Positions 18,093-26,117 of a stretch of 64,000 bases of DNA are shown here, piece by piece. The DNA is from Brevundimonas sp. (GTDB taxonomy: Bacteria > Pseudomonadota > Alphaproteobacteria > Caulobacterales > Caulobacteraceae). The notes under the pieces were generated by a model that was not told the origin of the DNA, made no database searches, and saw only the letters and a program-made list of their open reading frames with translations. How positions within the stretch are numbered: position 1 is the first letter of the stretch; each line of letters starts with the position of its first letter. The stretch is from contig NZ_JACVCG010000001.1 of the NCBI RefSeq assembly GCF_016742135.1, positions 620,001-684,000 on the forward strand, read 5' to 3'. The position numbers were made by a program, and so were the translations under genes.

Positions 18093-19687
18093 CACGACTC
18101 CACCGCGCCCCGGCGGCGGCCCGGGACCGCGAGCGCGGGACGGTCCAGCCGGGGCTGTGGTTCAGGCTTGCCGAAGAACCAGCCCTGGCCCAGTTGCACG
18201 CCCAGCCTCAGCATCAGTTCGGCGACCTCGCCCGTCTCGACGCGCTCGGCCACGGTCCGGAGCTCCAGCCCCGCGCACATCTCGACCAGATGACGGATCA
18301 GGGTGCGGGATTTTTCGTCCTCGCAGGCCCGCATGACGAAGGCGCCGTCAATCTTTACGCCATCGACCGTCAGATGGTTCAGATGGTCGAAGGACGACGC
18401 CCCGACCCCGAAATCATCCAGATACACCTTGAAACCCGCCTGCCGCAGCCGGGCCAGACGCCCCTGGGTGCCGGGCAGGTCGAGGATGGTGGCGGTCTCG
18501 GTGACCTCCAGCTTCAGGCGTTTGCGAATGTCACCATGGTTGGCCGTCAGCCGCATCAAGGCCTCGCCATAGGTGTCGGTGGCCAGCGACCCGGCCGAGA
18601 CATTGACCGCCACCCGCGTCAGCCCATAGCCGGGCTGAAGCATCTGCTGGATGGCCTTTTCCGCCACCACGAGATCGAAGCTCTCGATCAGGGCCAGGGT
18701 CTCGGCCAGACGGATGGTGCTCTCGGGGCCGTCACAGCCGGGAATGCGTGCCAGCGCCTCGAAATGATGCACCGCCCCGGACTCCAGCTCGACGATCGGC
18801 TGATAGTGCAGGGCAAAATCGCGCGCCTTTACCATGGCGCGGAAGCTGTCCATCTGCTCCAGGGTGCGGGTCAGGGTCTTTCTGAAGGTGACATCGGGAT
18901 CGTCGAGCGCCCCGTTCGAGATACAGACCTCCAGCGCGTGCCGCATGGCGCGCAGGGTCGCCTGGCGGTCCACGCCGGGGGTCAGCTCGACCTGGCGAAT
19001 GTCGGCGCTGACATCGACGCCCTCCAGCGCCGCGACATTGTGAATAGCGTCCTGGACGGCCGATGCGTCCGGATCCTCCCGCAGCAGGGCATAGGCGTTG
19101 CCGCTCAGATGCGAGGCCGAGGCCCCGTCGACCGAGGCGGCCTGCAGGGCCCCGTGCAGGCGGGTGGTCAGACGGTCGAGTTGCTCCCCCTGGACCTGTT
19201 CCAGACCGGTCACATCCACAAAGGCGAGCGTGAGCGGGTCGGACCTCCGGGCGGAGAGTGCATGGCCCGCCTGACGCATGAGGTCATCCCGGGTGAGCAG
19301 GGGCCTGGCCTCGGGCGTCTCCAGCTCAAAGCCCCGACCCAGCCAGGTGAGGGCACAGGAGCAGTGAGGGGCAAGCTCGGGCAGGCTGAAGAGGCGCACC
19401 CGAACCCGTCGACAGGCCCCGGGACCGAGGCTGTACAGAAGGTCGAGCGGATCGCTTCGAGCCCCGGGTGCCAGGCCGGCGAGGGCCGCCTTCAACCGGT
19501 CAGCGCTGCGGGCCTCGAACAGATCGGTCAGGGCGCGGCCGGTCCAGGTCGTCTCCGGAGAATGCCCCGTCGCGGGGGCCGCCCCCATGGCCAGCACGAT
19601 CCGCCCCTCGCCGTCGATCTCGACGAGGGTGTCCGCCGAAGCGAAGGCCAGACCCAGAAGACGACTGTTGAGCGCCATTCCGCCCAT
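18086..19687 (-). CDS. Cyclic-di-GMP phosphodiesterase (EAL) with degenerate GGDEF and PAS-like regions
   Basis: A 533-residue soluble protein. The N-terminal 120 residues look PAS-like (LVEIDGEGRIVLAMG). A middle domain resembles GGDEF but has SGNAY where GGDEF should be, so no cyclase activity is expected. The C-terminal EAL domain (about 280-525) keeps catalytic residues: EALAR, NVSAG, LEVTETA, YLDDFG, KIDG and AERVET, with GQGWFFGKP near the end. It should hydrolyse c-di-GMP. It lies downstream of flagellar genes on the same strand, suggesting a motility role. The ATGs at 19687 and 19678 are both possible starts. Confidence 0.88.
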   Translation of the reverse strand: MGGMALNSRLLGLAFASADTLVEIDGEGRIVLAMGAAPATGHSPETTWTGRALTDLFEARSADRLKAALAGLAPGARSDPLDLLYSLGPGACRRVRVRLFSLPELAPHCSCALTWLGRGFELETPEARPLLTRDDLMRQAGHALSARRSDPLTLAFVDVTGLEQVQGEQLDRLTTRLHGALQAASVDGASASHLSGNAYALLREDPDASAVQDAIHNVAALEGVDVSADIRQVELTPGVDRQATLRAMRHALEVCISNGALDDPDVTFRKTLTRTLEQMDSFRAMVKARDFALHYQPIVELESGAVHHFEALARIPGCDGPESTIRLAETLALIESFDLVVAEKAIQQMLQPGYGLTRVAVNVSAGSLATDTYGEALMRLTANHGDIRKRLKLEVTETATILDLPGTQGRLARLRQAGFKVYLDDFGVGASSFDHLNHLTVDGVKIDGAFVMRACEDEKSRTLIRHLVEMCAGLELRTVAERVETGEVAELMLRLGVQLGQGWFFGKPEPQPRLDRPALAVPGRRRGAVESWG

Positions 19688-19898
19688 CTAGCCCGACAGT
19701 CTTGAAGAAACCGGTGGCAAGTCCGGTTAACGCCGGGTTGCCGCGATGCGGGTCAGATGGCAGTGGGTCGCGGCATCGCCACCGATAATTCCTGAACATT
19801 CAAGGCTTTCGTACAAGCCCGGTGCGATTTGCCCGCCCTGCCTCCACGCCGGTGTAATCTGCGCGGCTGCCCCGGACATCTGTTGCAGCAGGAGGCAA

Positions 19899-19923
19899 TT
19901 CAGACGGTTCAGACTCTTCAGAC
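19899..19923. repeat. Three TTCAGAC direct repeats, 9-base period
   Basis: TTCAGAC occurs at 19899-19905, 19908-19914 and 19917-19923, separated by GG and TC. The array is in the 258-base gap between the EAL gene and flbY, 23 bases after the flbY stop and about 210 bases upstream of the EAL gene. The repeats are exact. Their role is unknown; regular spacing suggests a protein-binding array or a slippage product. Confidence 0.75.
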
Positions 19924-19945
19924 GGTCTTTTTCACCCGTCTGGAT

Positions 19946-20392
19946 TCAGGCGGAGCGGCTGAAGGCGACGGCGCTGCCGTCGGTGGGGGTGGCCTGGCCG
20001 GTGGCGCCATAGGCATTGGGCACGCCGCGTTGCTCGCGGATCTCGGCGGCCAGGGTGCGCACCAGGCCTTCGGAGATGATGCGGGCAGCCTCGACGGCAC
20101 GGGCGTGACGGCCGAGGATGGCCTCGAACGCCTCGGTCGCCTTGACCAGGGCCATGCGATCCGCCGCCGGCGCGCGGGCAAGTCCCGAGGGGTCGGCCTT
20201 GATCTGGGCCGACTCGCGGCGATAGCGATTGGCCAGCTCCTGGGTCTCGGCGAGGCCCGCGGCCACATCCTGCGGGCGCTGGGCCTCGAAGGCGGCCAGC
20301 TCGTCGGACAGGCGACGGGTCAGCGACTGGGTCAGGTCGATCAGCTGGCGGACGCGGGCCGAGGCGGTGACGGTAAAAGCGGTGTCGTGCAT
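19946..20392 (-). CDS. flbY: Flagellar protein FlbY-like
   Basis: A 148-residue, mostly helical cytosolic protein. The pattern ARVRQLIDLTQSLTRRLSDELAAFEAQRP followed by LANRYRRESAQI matches the FlgN/FlbY-like export-chaperone group, and position after flgI and cheL matches Caulobacter flbY. The ATG at 20392 overlaps the cheL stop by one base (TGATG), and GGAGGC is upstream inside cheL. It probably assists flagellar assembly; the exact client is unknown. The C-terminal 30 residues are low-complexity and likely disordered. Confidence 0.75.
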   Translation of the reverse strand: MHDTAFTVTASARVRQLIDLTQSLTRRLSDELAAFEAQRPQDVAAGLAETQELANRYRRESAQIKADPSGLARAPAADRMALVKATEAFEAILGRHARAVEAARIISEGLVRTLAAEIREQRGVPNAYGATGQATPTDGSAVAFSRSA

Positions 20393-20688
20393 CACGAAGC
20401 CTCCTGCATCTTGAGCATCTCGGACATGACGTGGTCGGCCAGGCCGATCCCGCCCGAGCGGGCGGTCTGCTTGGCCATTTCGTCGATCAGGAACGACCGC
20501 CAGGTCTCTTCGGCCTGGCCGCCACCGAACGGGGCCTCGGTCGACAGGCCCTGGAACATGGGGCGCAGCATCTGGGCCAGGAAGGAGGCCTCGAAGTCGA
20601 TAGCGGTTTCGCGCATGCGGTCCTGGCGCAGGGTCGGGGTCTGGACCGGACGGAGCAGGTCGGGCGAGAGGGTCAGCGGATCGGACAT
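20392..20688 (-). CDS. cheL: Rod-binding protein, FlgJ N-terminal type (CheL)
   Basis: A 98-residue protein with the conserved FlgJ N-terminal (rod-binding) pattern: AIDFEASFLAQMLRPMF, then SFLIDEMAKQTARSGGIGLADHVMSEML. It lacks the muramidase domain that FlgJ has in enterobacteria. It should cap or scaffold flagellar rod assembly in the periplasm. In Caulobacter the equivalent gene next to flgI is named cheL. It lies four bases downstream of flgI, so the three genes form one operon from the flgI sigma-54 promoter. Confidence 0.85.
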   Translation of the reverse strand: MSDPLTLSPDLLRPVQTPTLRQDRMRETAIDFEASFLAQMLRPMFQGLSTEAPFGGGQAEETWRSFLIDEMAKQTARSGGIGLADHVMSEMLKMQEAS

Positions 20689-20692
20689 GGCG

Positions 20693-21811
20693 TTACATCA
20701 CCTCGATGTCGGCTTGCAGGGCCCCGGCGGCCTTGATGGCCTGCAGGATGCTGATCATGTCCCGCGGCGTGACGCCGAGGGCGTTGAGCCCGGCCACCAG
20801 GCTGGACAGGGAGGCTCCGCCCCCGATGATCCGCATCTGGGTGCCCTGATCTTCTTCCACGCGGACGGTGGACGAGGGCACGACCACGGTTTCGCCCCGG
20901 CTGAAGGGGGCGGGCTGGCTGACGAAGGGGTCTTCCTGAACGGTGACGGTCAGATTGCCCTGGGCGATGGCGACGGTGGAGACGCGTACAGCCTCGCCCA
21001 TGACGATCACGCCATTGACCTCGTCGATGATCACCCGGGCGGGGGCGTCGACCGTGACCGGCAGGTTCTCGATGCGGCTGAGATAGCCGGCCATGCCCCA
21101 GCCCTGGGGCGCGCGCACGGTCACGACGGTGCCGTTCTCGGCATAGGCGGTGCCGGGGTAGGTCTCATTGATGGCGAAGGCCACGCGCTGGGCAGTGGTG
21201 AAGTCCGGGTTGCGCAGGGTCAGGCGGACCTCGGCCTGGCGGCCCAGGTCGAAGCCGGTCTCGCGCTCGACCACGGCCCCACCGGCGATGCGGCCTGCGG
21301 TCGGCACGCCGCGCGTGATGGACGAGCCCGAGGCACCCGAGGCCGACAGCGACCCGGTCTGGATCGAGCCCTGGGCCACGGCATAGACCTCGCCGTCCGC
21401 GCCCTGCAGGGCCGTGACCAGCACCGTACCCCCCAGCAGGCTCTTGGCATCGCACAGGGTCGACACCGACACGTCGATACGCGCGCCGGGCGTGGCGAAG
21501 GGCGGCAGCTCGGCGGTCACCATGACGGCGGCGATATTCTTGGTGTTGGCGTTGGCGCCGCGGATATTGACGCCCTGACGCTCCATCATGCCCTCCAGCG
21601 ACTGGCGGGTCAGGGGGCAGTTGCGCAGGTTGTCGCCGGTGCCGTTCAGCCCGACGACCAGGCCGTAGCCGACCAGCTGGTTGGAGCGGACGCCCTCGAT
21701 CGAGACGATGTCCTTGATGCGCGACTGGGCCTGGGCGGCCTCAGGCAAGGCGACCAGCGCCAGGGCGCCAGCGGCGAAGCAGGAGGCGAGGCGGGCAAGA
21801 ACTGACGTCAT
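20693..21811 (-). CDS. flgI: Flagellar P-ring protein FlgI
   Basis: A 372-residue periplasmic protein that forms the P ring around the rod in peptidoglycan. A signal peptide (about residues 1-27, ending AAQAQ) leads to SRIKDIVSIEGVRSNQLVG, YGLVVGLNGTGDN and the rest of the FlgI core, ending AIKAAGALQADIEVM, the family C-terminus. The ATG at 21811 gives standard length; upstream in-frame codons would add 43 residues with no family support. A sigma-54-type element at 21845-21858 places it among late, cell-cycle-controlled flagellar genes. Confidence 0.96.
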   Translation of the reverse strand: MTSVLARLASCFAAGALALVALPEAAQAQSRIKDIVSIEGVRSNQLVGYGLVVGLNGTGDNLRNCPLTRQSLEGMMERQGVNIRGANANTKNIAAVMVTAELPPFATPGARIDVSVSTLCDAKSLLGGTVLVTALQGADGEVYAVAQGSIQTGSLSASGASGSSITRGVPTAGRIAGGAVVERETGFDLGRQAEVRLTLRNPDFTTAQRVAFAINETYPGTAYAENGTVVTVRAPQGWGMAGYLSRIENLPVTVDAPARVIIDEVNGVIVMGEAVRVSTVAIAQGNLTVTVQEDPFVSQPAPFSRGETVVVPSSTVRVEEDQGTQMRIIGGGASLSSLVAGLNALGVTPRDMISILQAIKAAGALQADIEVM

Positions 21812-21844
21812 GAAAGGGGTCCTGACAGTTACGACCTGCGTCAT

Positions 21845-21858
21845 GCCAATTCCGTGCC
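21845..21858 (-). promoter_or_regulatory. Sigma-54 promoter of flgI-cheL-flbY
   Basis: Read on the minus strand: GGCACG, four bases (GAAT), TGGC. The invariant GG (-24) and GC (-12) are exactly ten bases apart, and GGCACG is a perfect consensus -24 element. Only one base of the TTGC element differs. Expected start is near 21833, about 22 bases before the flgI ATG. Caulobacter class III flagellar genes use this promoter class. Confidence 0.78.
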
Positions 21859-21990
21859 GTAATCGTAGATCAGGAAAAACAAGGGGTTGGTCTCGGCTTG
21901 CGGGTCTCCAGGCAGCAATTTTTGCCGGGCCGTTAACCAAACCCTCACCTGGCGGGTCCAGACTTCGCTCATGGTCCGGAGTGCCCGCAC

Positions 21991-22422
21991 ATGAAGATCC
22001 AAGGTCCGCAGTCGAGTGGTCCTGCCGCCCGTCCCACCCGCCCGGGTCAGGCTGCGGGCGGCTTCAGCCTGGGCGGCGCGGCCAGCGCTTCCGCCGCAGG
22101 GGCCAAATCCGGGGTCGCGGGCTTGTCCGGCCCGACCGGCGTCGCCTCGCTGATGGCGCTTCAGGGGGTGGAAGGGGTCGAGGGGGCGGTGGAACGCCGC
22201 CGCCGGGCGATCCGGCGTGGCCACCGTCAGCTGGACCGTCTGGAAGCCCTGAAGCTGGCGCATCTGGCCGGCCAGGCGGATGCGGATGCCCTCGGGGCCC
22301 TGTCCCGGACCGGGGCCGAGGATCGGCCCGACTCGGAGGACCCCGGTCTGAATGCCGTGCTGGACCAGGTGGACCTGCGCGTCGCGGTGGAACTGGCCAA
22401 GGCCGCCGCCGCCCGAAGCTGA
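21991..22422 (+). CDS. fliX: Flagellar assembly regulator FliX
   Basis: A 143-residue protein matching FliX, a Caulobacterales protein that couples completion of the basal body to FlbD-activated sigma-54 transcription. The start MKIQGP and a Gly/Ala-rich disordered segment are followed by the helical core VASLMALQGVEGVEGAVERRRR and LEALKLAHLAG, ending VLDQVDLRVAVELAKAAA. It is divergent from flgI, as in Caulobacter. A single GTTAACC (TTAA at 21933-21936), a CtrA half-site, lies 55 bases upstream; the second half is not conserved, so CtrA control is only suggested. Confidence 0.9.
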   Translation: MKIQGPQSSGPAARPTRPGQAAGGFSLGGAASASAAGAKSGVAGLSGPTGVASLMALQGVEGVEGAVERRRRAIRRGHRQLDRLEALKLAHLAGQADADALGALSRTGAEDRPDSEDPGLNAVLDQVDLRVAVELAKAAAARS

Positions 22423-22501
22423 GCCCTTTCAAGGGTGAGGACGAATTGTCACGCCTCACGGCATAGTGACCCGGCAAAGCTGGCGGGATTGGGGATTCGG
22501 C

Positions 22502-22529
22502 TTGAGACGACTCGCGGCCTTGCCTATAG
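22502..22529 (+). promoter_or_regulatory. Promoter candidate for dksA
   Basis: TTGAGA at 22502-22507, a 16-base spacer, CTATAG at 22524-22529. Thirty bases lie between the -10 and the dksA GTG. The 137-base gap after fliX also holds CCCTTTCAAGGG, a weak hairpin just after the fliX stop. Confidence 0.5.
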
Positions 22530-22559
22530 GCCTGCATGCGCCACAGGGGGGCGTGAAGA

Positions 22560-23009
22560 GTGAGCGTGAGTGCGATGAACGCATTAGCGTCTGTTGTGAA
22601 TGAAGTGACGGAGCCCTATCGCCCGTCCGACGACGAACCCTTCATGAACGAGCGGCAGCTGGCCTATTTCAAGGCCAAGCTGAACGCCTGGAAGGAAGAT
22701 ATTCTTCGGGAATCCAAGGGCACGGTCGTCAATCTGAAGGCCGAGACCGAGAACCACCCCGATCTGGTGGACCGGGCCTCGTCGGAATCGGATCGCGCAC
22801 TGGAACTGCGGACCCGGGACCGTCAGCGCAAGCTGATCGCCAAGATCGATGAGGCGCTGCGCCGGATCGAGGACGGCTCCTACGGCTATTGCGAGGAGAC
22901 CGGCGAGCCGATCAGCCTCGGACGGCTGGAAGCCCGGCCGACCGCGACCCTGTCGGTCGAGGCCCAGGAACGCCACGAACGCCGCGAGCGCGTCCACCGC
23001 GACGACTGA
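22560..23009 (+). CDS. dksA: RNA polymerase-binding transcription factor DksA
   Basis: A 149-residue regulator that enters the RNA polymerase secondary channel and with ppGpp represses rRNA promoters. The coiled coil runs from ERQLAYFKAKLNAWKEDIL through SESDRALELRTRDRQRKL, then RRIEDGSYGYCEETGEPIS. Only one cysteine is left in the normally four-cysteine zinc finger, so the finger probably does not bind zinc. ARPTATLSVEAQERHE is the conserved end. GTG 22560 is preferred because AGGGGGG lies eight bases upstream; ATG 22575 is an alternative. The ppGpp synthetase is also in this window (47565). Confidence 0.93.
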   Translation: MSVSAMNALASVVNEVTEPYRPSDDEPFMNERQLAYFKAKLNAWKEDILRESKGTVVNLKAETENHPDLVDRASSESDRALELRTRDRQRKLIAKIDEALRRIEDGSYGYCEETGEPISLGRLEARPTATLSVEAQERHERRERVHRDD

Positions 23010-23022
23010 GGGCGGTGACCGG

Positions 23023-23859
23023 ATGCGGGGCCTTGTCAGCATCCTGTTCGGTCTTCTGCTGCTCGCCAGCGCGACGCCCGTCCATGCACAACAGGCCGAG
23101 GTGCCTTTTCCAGCGGCCTTGCGCGGCGATGCCTTCCGGCTGGAGTCCGCGACCCTCGGGCGGGGCTTTGACATCTATGTCCGCCTGCCGCCCGACTATG
23201 ACGCCGAGGGACCTGCCTATCCGGTCGTCTATCTGCTGGATGGGGACAGCCTGTTCCCTATTCTTGCGGCCAACCACCTGTTCCTGACCTATGACGAGGG
23301 CCTGCCCGAGGCTGTGTTGGTCGGCATTGCCTATGGCGGCTTTGATCCCTCGGTGAACCGCCGGGGCCTCGACTTCCAGTCTCCGGACGAGGGCCTTCCC
23401 GCCGAGCATGCCGGCGCCGAAGCGTTCCACACCTTCCTGACCGATGAGCTGCTGCCGATGATCGAGGGGCGGTTCAATGTCGATCCCGACCGGCGCGTCC
23501 TGTTCGGCCAGTCGCGGGGCGGCAATCTGGTGCTGTATTCAGCCGTGGCCCATCCCGATGTCTTCCAGGGCCGGATCGCCAGCAACCCGTCGCTGACGCC
23601 CGGCATGGCCTCGATCACTGGCAGTGCCGCGCGGGCGGGGCGGAATGACCTCAAGGTCGCCGTCACGAGTGGCGAGCGGGACAGGGCCGATCTCCGCACG
23701 GAGGCGGCCTTCTGGGCCGAGACCTGGTCGGGCCGGGATGCGGATCAGCGTCCCTGGCAGGTGCGTCTGATCCCGATTGCCGGGGGCACCCACGCCGCCA
23801 ATGCACCGGACGCCTACCGCGCCGGGATGTTGTGGCTGTTCGAAAGGACCGACCCCTGA
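23023..23859 (+). CDS. Secreted alpha/beta-hydrolase (esterase, IroE/Fes-like fold)
   Basis: A 278-residue exported hydrolase. A signal peptide ends at about residue 24 (SATPVHAQQ). PVVYLLDGDSLF is the oxyanion-side strand, and VLFGQSRGGNLVLYS holds the nucleophile elbow GQSRG. VAVTSGERDRAD is near the acidic residue, and GGTHAANAP supplies the catalytic His. The arrangement is that of the PF00756 group, which includes siderophore esterases and mycolyltransferase-like enzymes. The substrate is not known. It lies 13 bases after dksA, with no clear Shine-Dalgarno, and its stop overlaps the next start (TGATG). Confidence 0.85.
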   Translation: MRGLVSILFGLLLLASATPVHAQQAEVPFPAALRGDAFRLESATLGRGFDIYVRLPPDYDAEGPAYPVVYLLDGDSLFPILAANHLFLTYDEGLPEAVLVGIAYGGFDPSVNRRGLDFQSPDEGLPAEHAGAEAFHTFLTDELLPMIEGRFNVDPDRRVLFGQSRGGNLVLYSAVAHPDVFQGRIASNPSLTPGMASITGSAARAGRNDLKVAVTSGERDRADLRTEAAFWAETWSGRDADQRPWQVRLIPIAGGTHAANAPDAYRAGMLWLFERTDP

Positions 23860-24254
23860 TGCTGGGCCTGATCACGATCCTCGCCCTTGCCGGGCCTACC
23901 GGTGACCCGGAGCCGCCGTATTCCCGGTGGGTCAACGACTATCACCACTTGGCCATCGACTGCGATTTCATTACGCACAGCTTCGGCCGGAATGCCGCCT
24001 GGGGCCTGTGGCGGATGCCGTTCGAGCAGGTAGCCTGGGAGGTTTCGCATGCCGACTGGGACGGAGGCCTGATCCTGACCTTCTCCTGCCTTGACGGCAC
24101 AGCCTGCATCCAGCAGGGCCGACTGGAGGACACGCCAGAGCGTATCAGTCGACATGAGGTGCCGATCAAGTCCGCAGACCGGATCGAAGGCCTCGACGCG
24201 ATAGCGGCGGCGGTCAGCGCCGGGTGTGCTGTGGCCGAAGCTGAGCTTTCCTGA
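23859..24254 (+). CDS. Small secreted protein of unknown function
   Basis: A 131-residue protein whose ATG overlaps the esterase stop. A short hydrophobic signal (LGLITILALAG) suggests export. The mature part has four cysteines (DCDF, FSCLDG, TACIQ, AGCAVAE) that could form two disulfides. It has many aromatic residues. No family recognised. Because it is translationally coupled to the esterase, it may act in the same process. Confidence 0.7.
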   Translation: MLGLITILALAGPTGDPEPPYSRWVNDYHHLAIDCDFITHSFGRNAAWGLWRMPFEQVAWEVSHADWDGGLILTFSCLDGTACIQQGRLEDTPERISRHEVPIKSADRIEGLDAIAAAVSAGCAVAEAELS

Positions 24255-24324
24255 CGCATCCCTGCCTTGACTTCGCCGGGGCGGAGCGCGACCTACGCGC
24301 CTCACGTTCAAGGTTTACCGCTCC

Positions 24325-25674
24325 ATGCCTGTCAAAGTCCGTTTCGCCCCGTCGCCGACGGGTAAGCTGCACGTCGGCAATGTCCGCACGGCCCTGGTCA
24401 ACTGGCTGTTCGCGAAAGGGCAGGGCGGGCAGTTTGTGCTGCGCATCGACGACACCGATCTGGCACGCTCGACGGCGGAGTACGAGCGCGGCATCGAGCA
24501 GGACCTGATCTGGCTGGGTCTGGTCTGGGACGAGCGCCACAACCAGTCGCAGCGCTTTGACCGCTACCGCGCGGCCGCCGAGCGGCTGAAAGCGGCGGGG
24601 CGGCTTTACCCCTGCTATGAGACGGCCGAGGAACTGGATCGCCGCCGCAAGGTGCAGCTGTCGCGCGGCCAGCCGCCCATCTATGACCGGGCGGCGCTGC
24701 AGCTGAGCGAGGCTCAGCGCGAGGCGTATGAAGCAGAGGGCCGCCGTCCGCACTGGCGCTTCAAGCTGGACGGCAAGCGGGTCCACTGGGTCGATCTGGC
24801 GCGCGGTTCGGCCGAAGTGGACACGGCCTCGATGTCCGATCCGGTGCTGATCCGCGAGGACGGGCTGTTCCTCTATACCCTGCCGTCGGTGGTCGACGAT
24901 CTGGACATGGGCATCACCCATGTGATCCGCGGCGAGGACCATGTGACCAATACCGGCGCGCAGATCGAGATCTTCGAGGCGCTGATCGCCCTTGGCTGGA
25001 CGGGCCGCCTGCCGGGCTTTGCCCATATGCCGCTGCTGGTCGGAGCGGACGGGCAGGCGCTGTCGAAACGGCTGGGTTCGCTGTCGATCTCGGAGATGCG
25101 GGATCAGGGCTATGAGCCGATCGCCATCACCAGCCACCTCGGCAAGATCGGTACCTCCGATGCGCTGGAGATCGCACCGTCGATGGCCGCGCTGGGTGCG
25201 GGGTTCAGCTTCGACAAGATGGGGCGGTCACCGGCCCGCTATGACACGGCGGATCTGGACCGGCTGAACGCCCAGGCGCTGCATGCCATGAGCTATGATC
25301 AGGCGCAGGGTCGGCTGGCGGCGGCCGGCTGTGACCTTGGCGAGGATTTCTGGACCACGGTGCGGCCCAATCTGGAGCGGTTCGGCGACGTCGAGGCGCT
25401 GGCGCGGATCGTCAAGGGTCCGGTCACGCCGGTGATCGCGGATGCGGAGTTCGCCAGGGTGGCGGCAGAGACCCTGCCGGAAACGATCGACGGCGACAGC
25501 TGGTCGGCGTGGACGGGCGCGATCAAGGGGCGCACGGGAGCCAAGGGCAAGGCCCTGTTCATGCCGCTGCGTCAGGCCCTGACCGGGCAGGAGCACGGAC
25601 CGGACATGGCCGCGCTGATACCGCTGATCGGGCGGGAGCGGATCCTGAAGCGGCTGTCTGGCGAGACGGCCTGA
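24325..25674 (+). CDS. gltX: Glutamyl-tRNA synthetase
   Basis: A 449-residue class I aminoacyl-tRNA synthetase that charges tRNA-Glu. The HIGH motif appears as KLHVGN, and the KMSKS motif as ALSKR. RFAPSPTGKLHVGNVRTAL and VLRIDDTDLARS are strong GluRS signatures. The cysteine pair of the zinc region seen in some GluRS is not evident. Alphaproteobacteria often carry two GltX paralogs, and this may be the second type. The ATG at 24325 follows a 70-base gap with a possible TTGACT -35. It converges on the next gene through an inverted repeat. Confidence 0.95.
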   Translation: MPVKVRFAPSPTGKLHVGNVRTALVNWLFAKGQGGQFVLRIDDTDLARSTAEYERGIEQDLIWLGLVWDERHNQSQRFDRYRAAAERLKAAGRLYPCYETAEELDRRRKVQLSRGQPPIYDRAALQLSEAQREAYEAEGRRPHWRFKLDGKRVHWVDLARGSAEVDTASMSDPVLIREDGLFLYTLPSVVDDLDMGITHVIRGEDHVTNTGAQIEIFEALIALGWTGRLPGFAHMPLLVGADGQALSKRLGSLSISEMRDQGYEPIAITSHLGKIGTSDALEIAPSMAALGAGFSFDKMGRSPARYDTADLDRLNAQALHAMSYDQAQGRLAAAGCDLGEDFWTTVRPNLERFGDVEALARIVKGPVTPVIADAEFARVAAETLPETIDGDSWSAWTGAIKGRTGAKGKALFMPLRQALTGQEHGPDMAALIPLIGRERILKRLSGETA

Positions 25675-25704
25675 CCGTCCCGCCAGAGTTCAGACCGGTC
25701 AGGC
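25669..25704. terminator. Inverted repeat over the gltX and neighbouring stop codons
   Basis: GCCTGACCG (25669-25677) pairs exactly with CGGTCAGGC (25696-25704), a 9-bp stem around 18 bases. The TGA of gltX is in one arm and the TCA (minus-strand TGA) of the opposing gene is in the other. No U-tract. Possible bidirectional terminator. Confidence 0.5.
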
Positions 25705-25998
25705 GTTGCAGGCGGTCAGTTCTTCGGCCGTCAGGGCCGTGCCCTTCCAGGTAAAGGCGGTAACCTGGCCCAGACGGGCGACGACGCGGCGGCAGGCGCG
25801 CGTCGCCGGCTGGTTGGCGCCGCCGGTGGCGGTGCAGTTCGTGCCTTCACAGCGCCAGGTGGCACCGTCGACGATGACCCGGCCCGAGGGAGCCGAGGCG
25901 GCGTCGGCCAGCGTCGCCGAGGTGGCGGGGGTCTGGACCGGAGTGGCCAGGGTCGGGGTAGCGACAGCCAGAATGGCCGCGATCAGAAGCGTGCGCAT
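25699..25998 (-). CDS. Small secreted Cys-containing protein (CC_3452-like)
   Basis: A 99-residue protein. GGAG before the ATG at 25998 and a signal peptide (LLIAAILAVATPTLA) fix the start; longer in-frame versions lack support. The core RVIVDGATWRCEGTNCTA with CRRVVARLGQV and the ending ELTACNA matches, from memory, a small family widespread in Caulobacterales (named after CC_3452). The four cysteines probably form two disulfides in the periplasm. Function unknown. Confidence 0.75.
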   Translation of the reverse strand: MRTLLIAAILAVATPTLATPVQTPATSATLADAASAPSGRVIVDGATWRCEGTNCTATGGANQPATRACRRVVARLGQVTAFTWKGTALTAEELTACNA

Positions 25999-26117
25999 GG
26001 GGAGAAACTCCATCTTGGACCGGGCAGGGGAGCCCGTGACGGCGCAATGTCCGTTGTTTTTGAAAACTGTCAAGGGCCGTGATCGCGATCAGTGCTTATT
26101 TGGTGACCGCTGATCAC

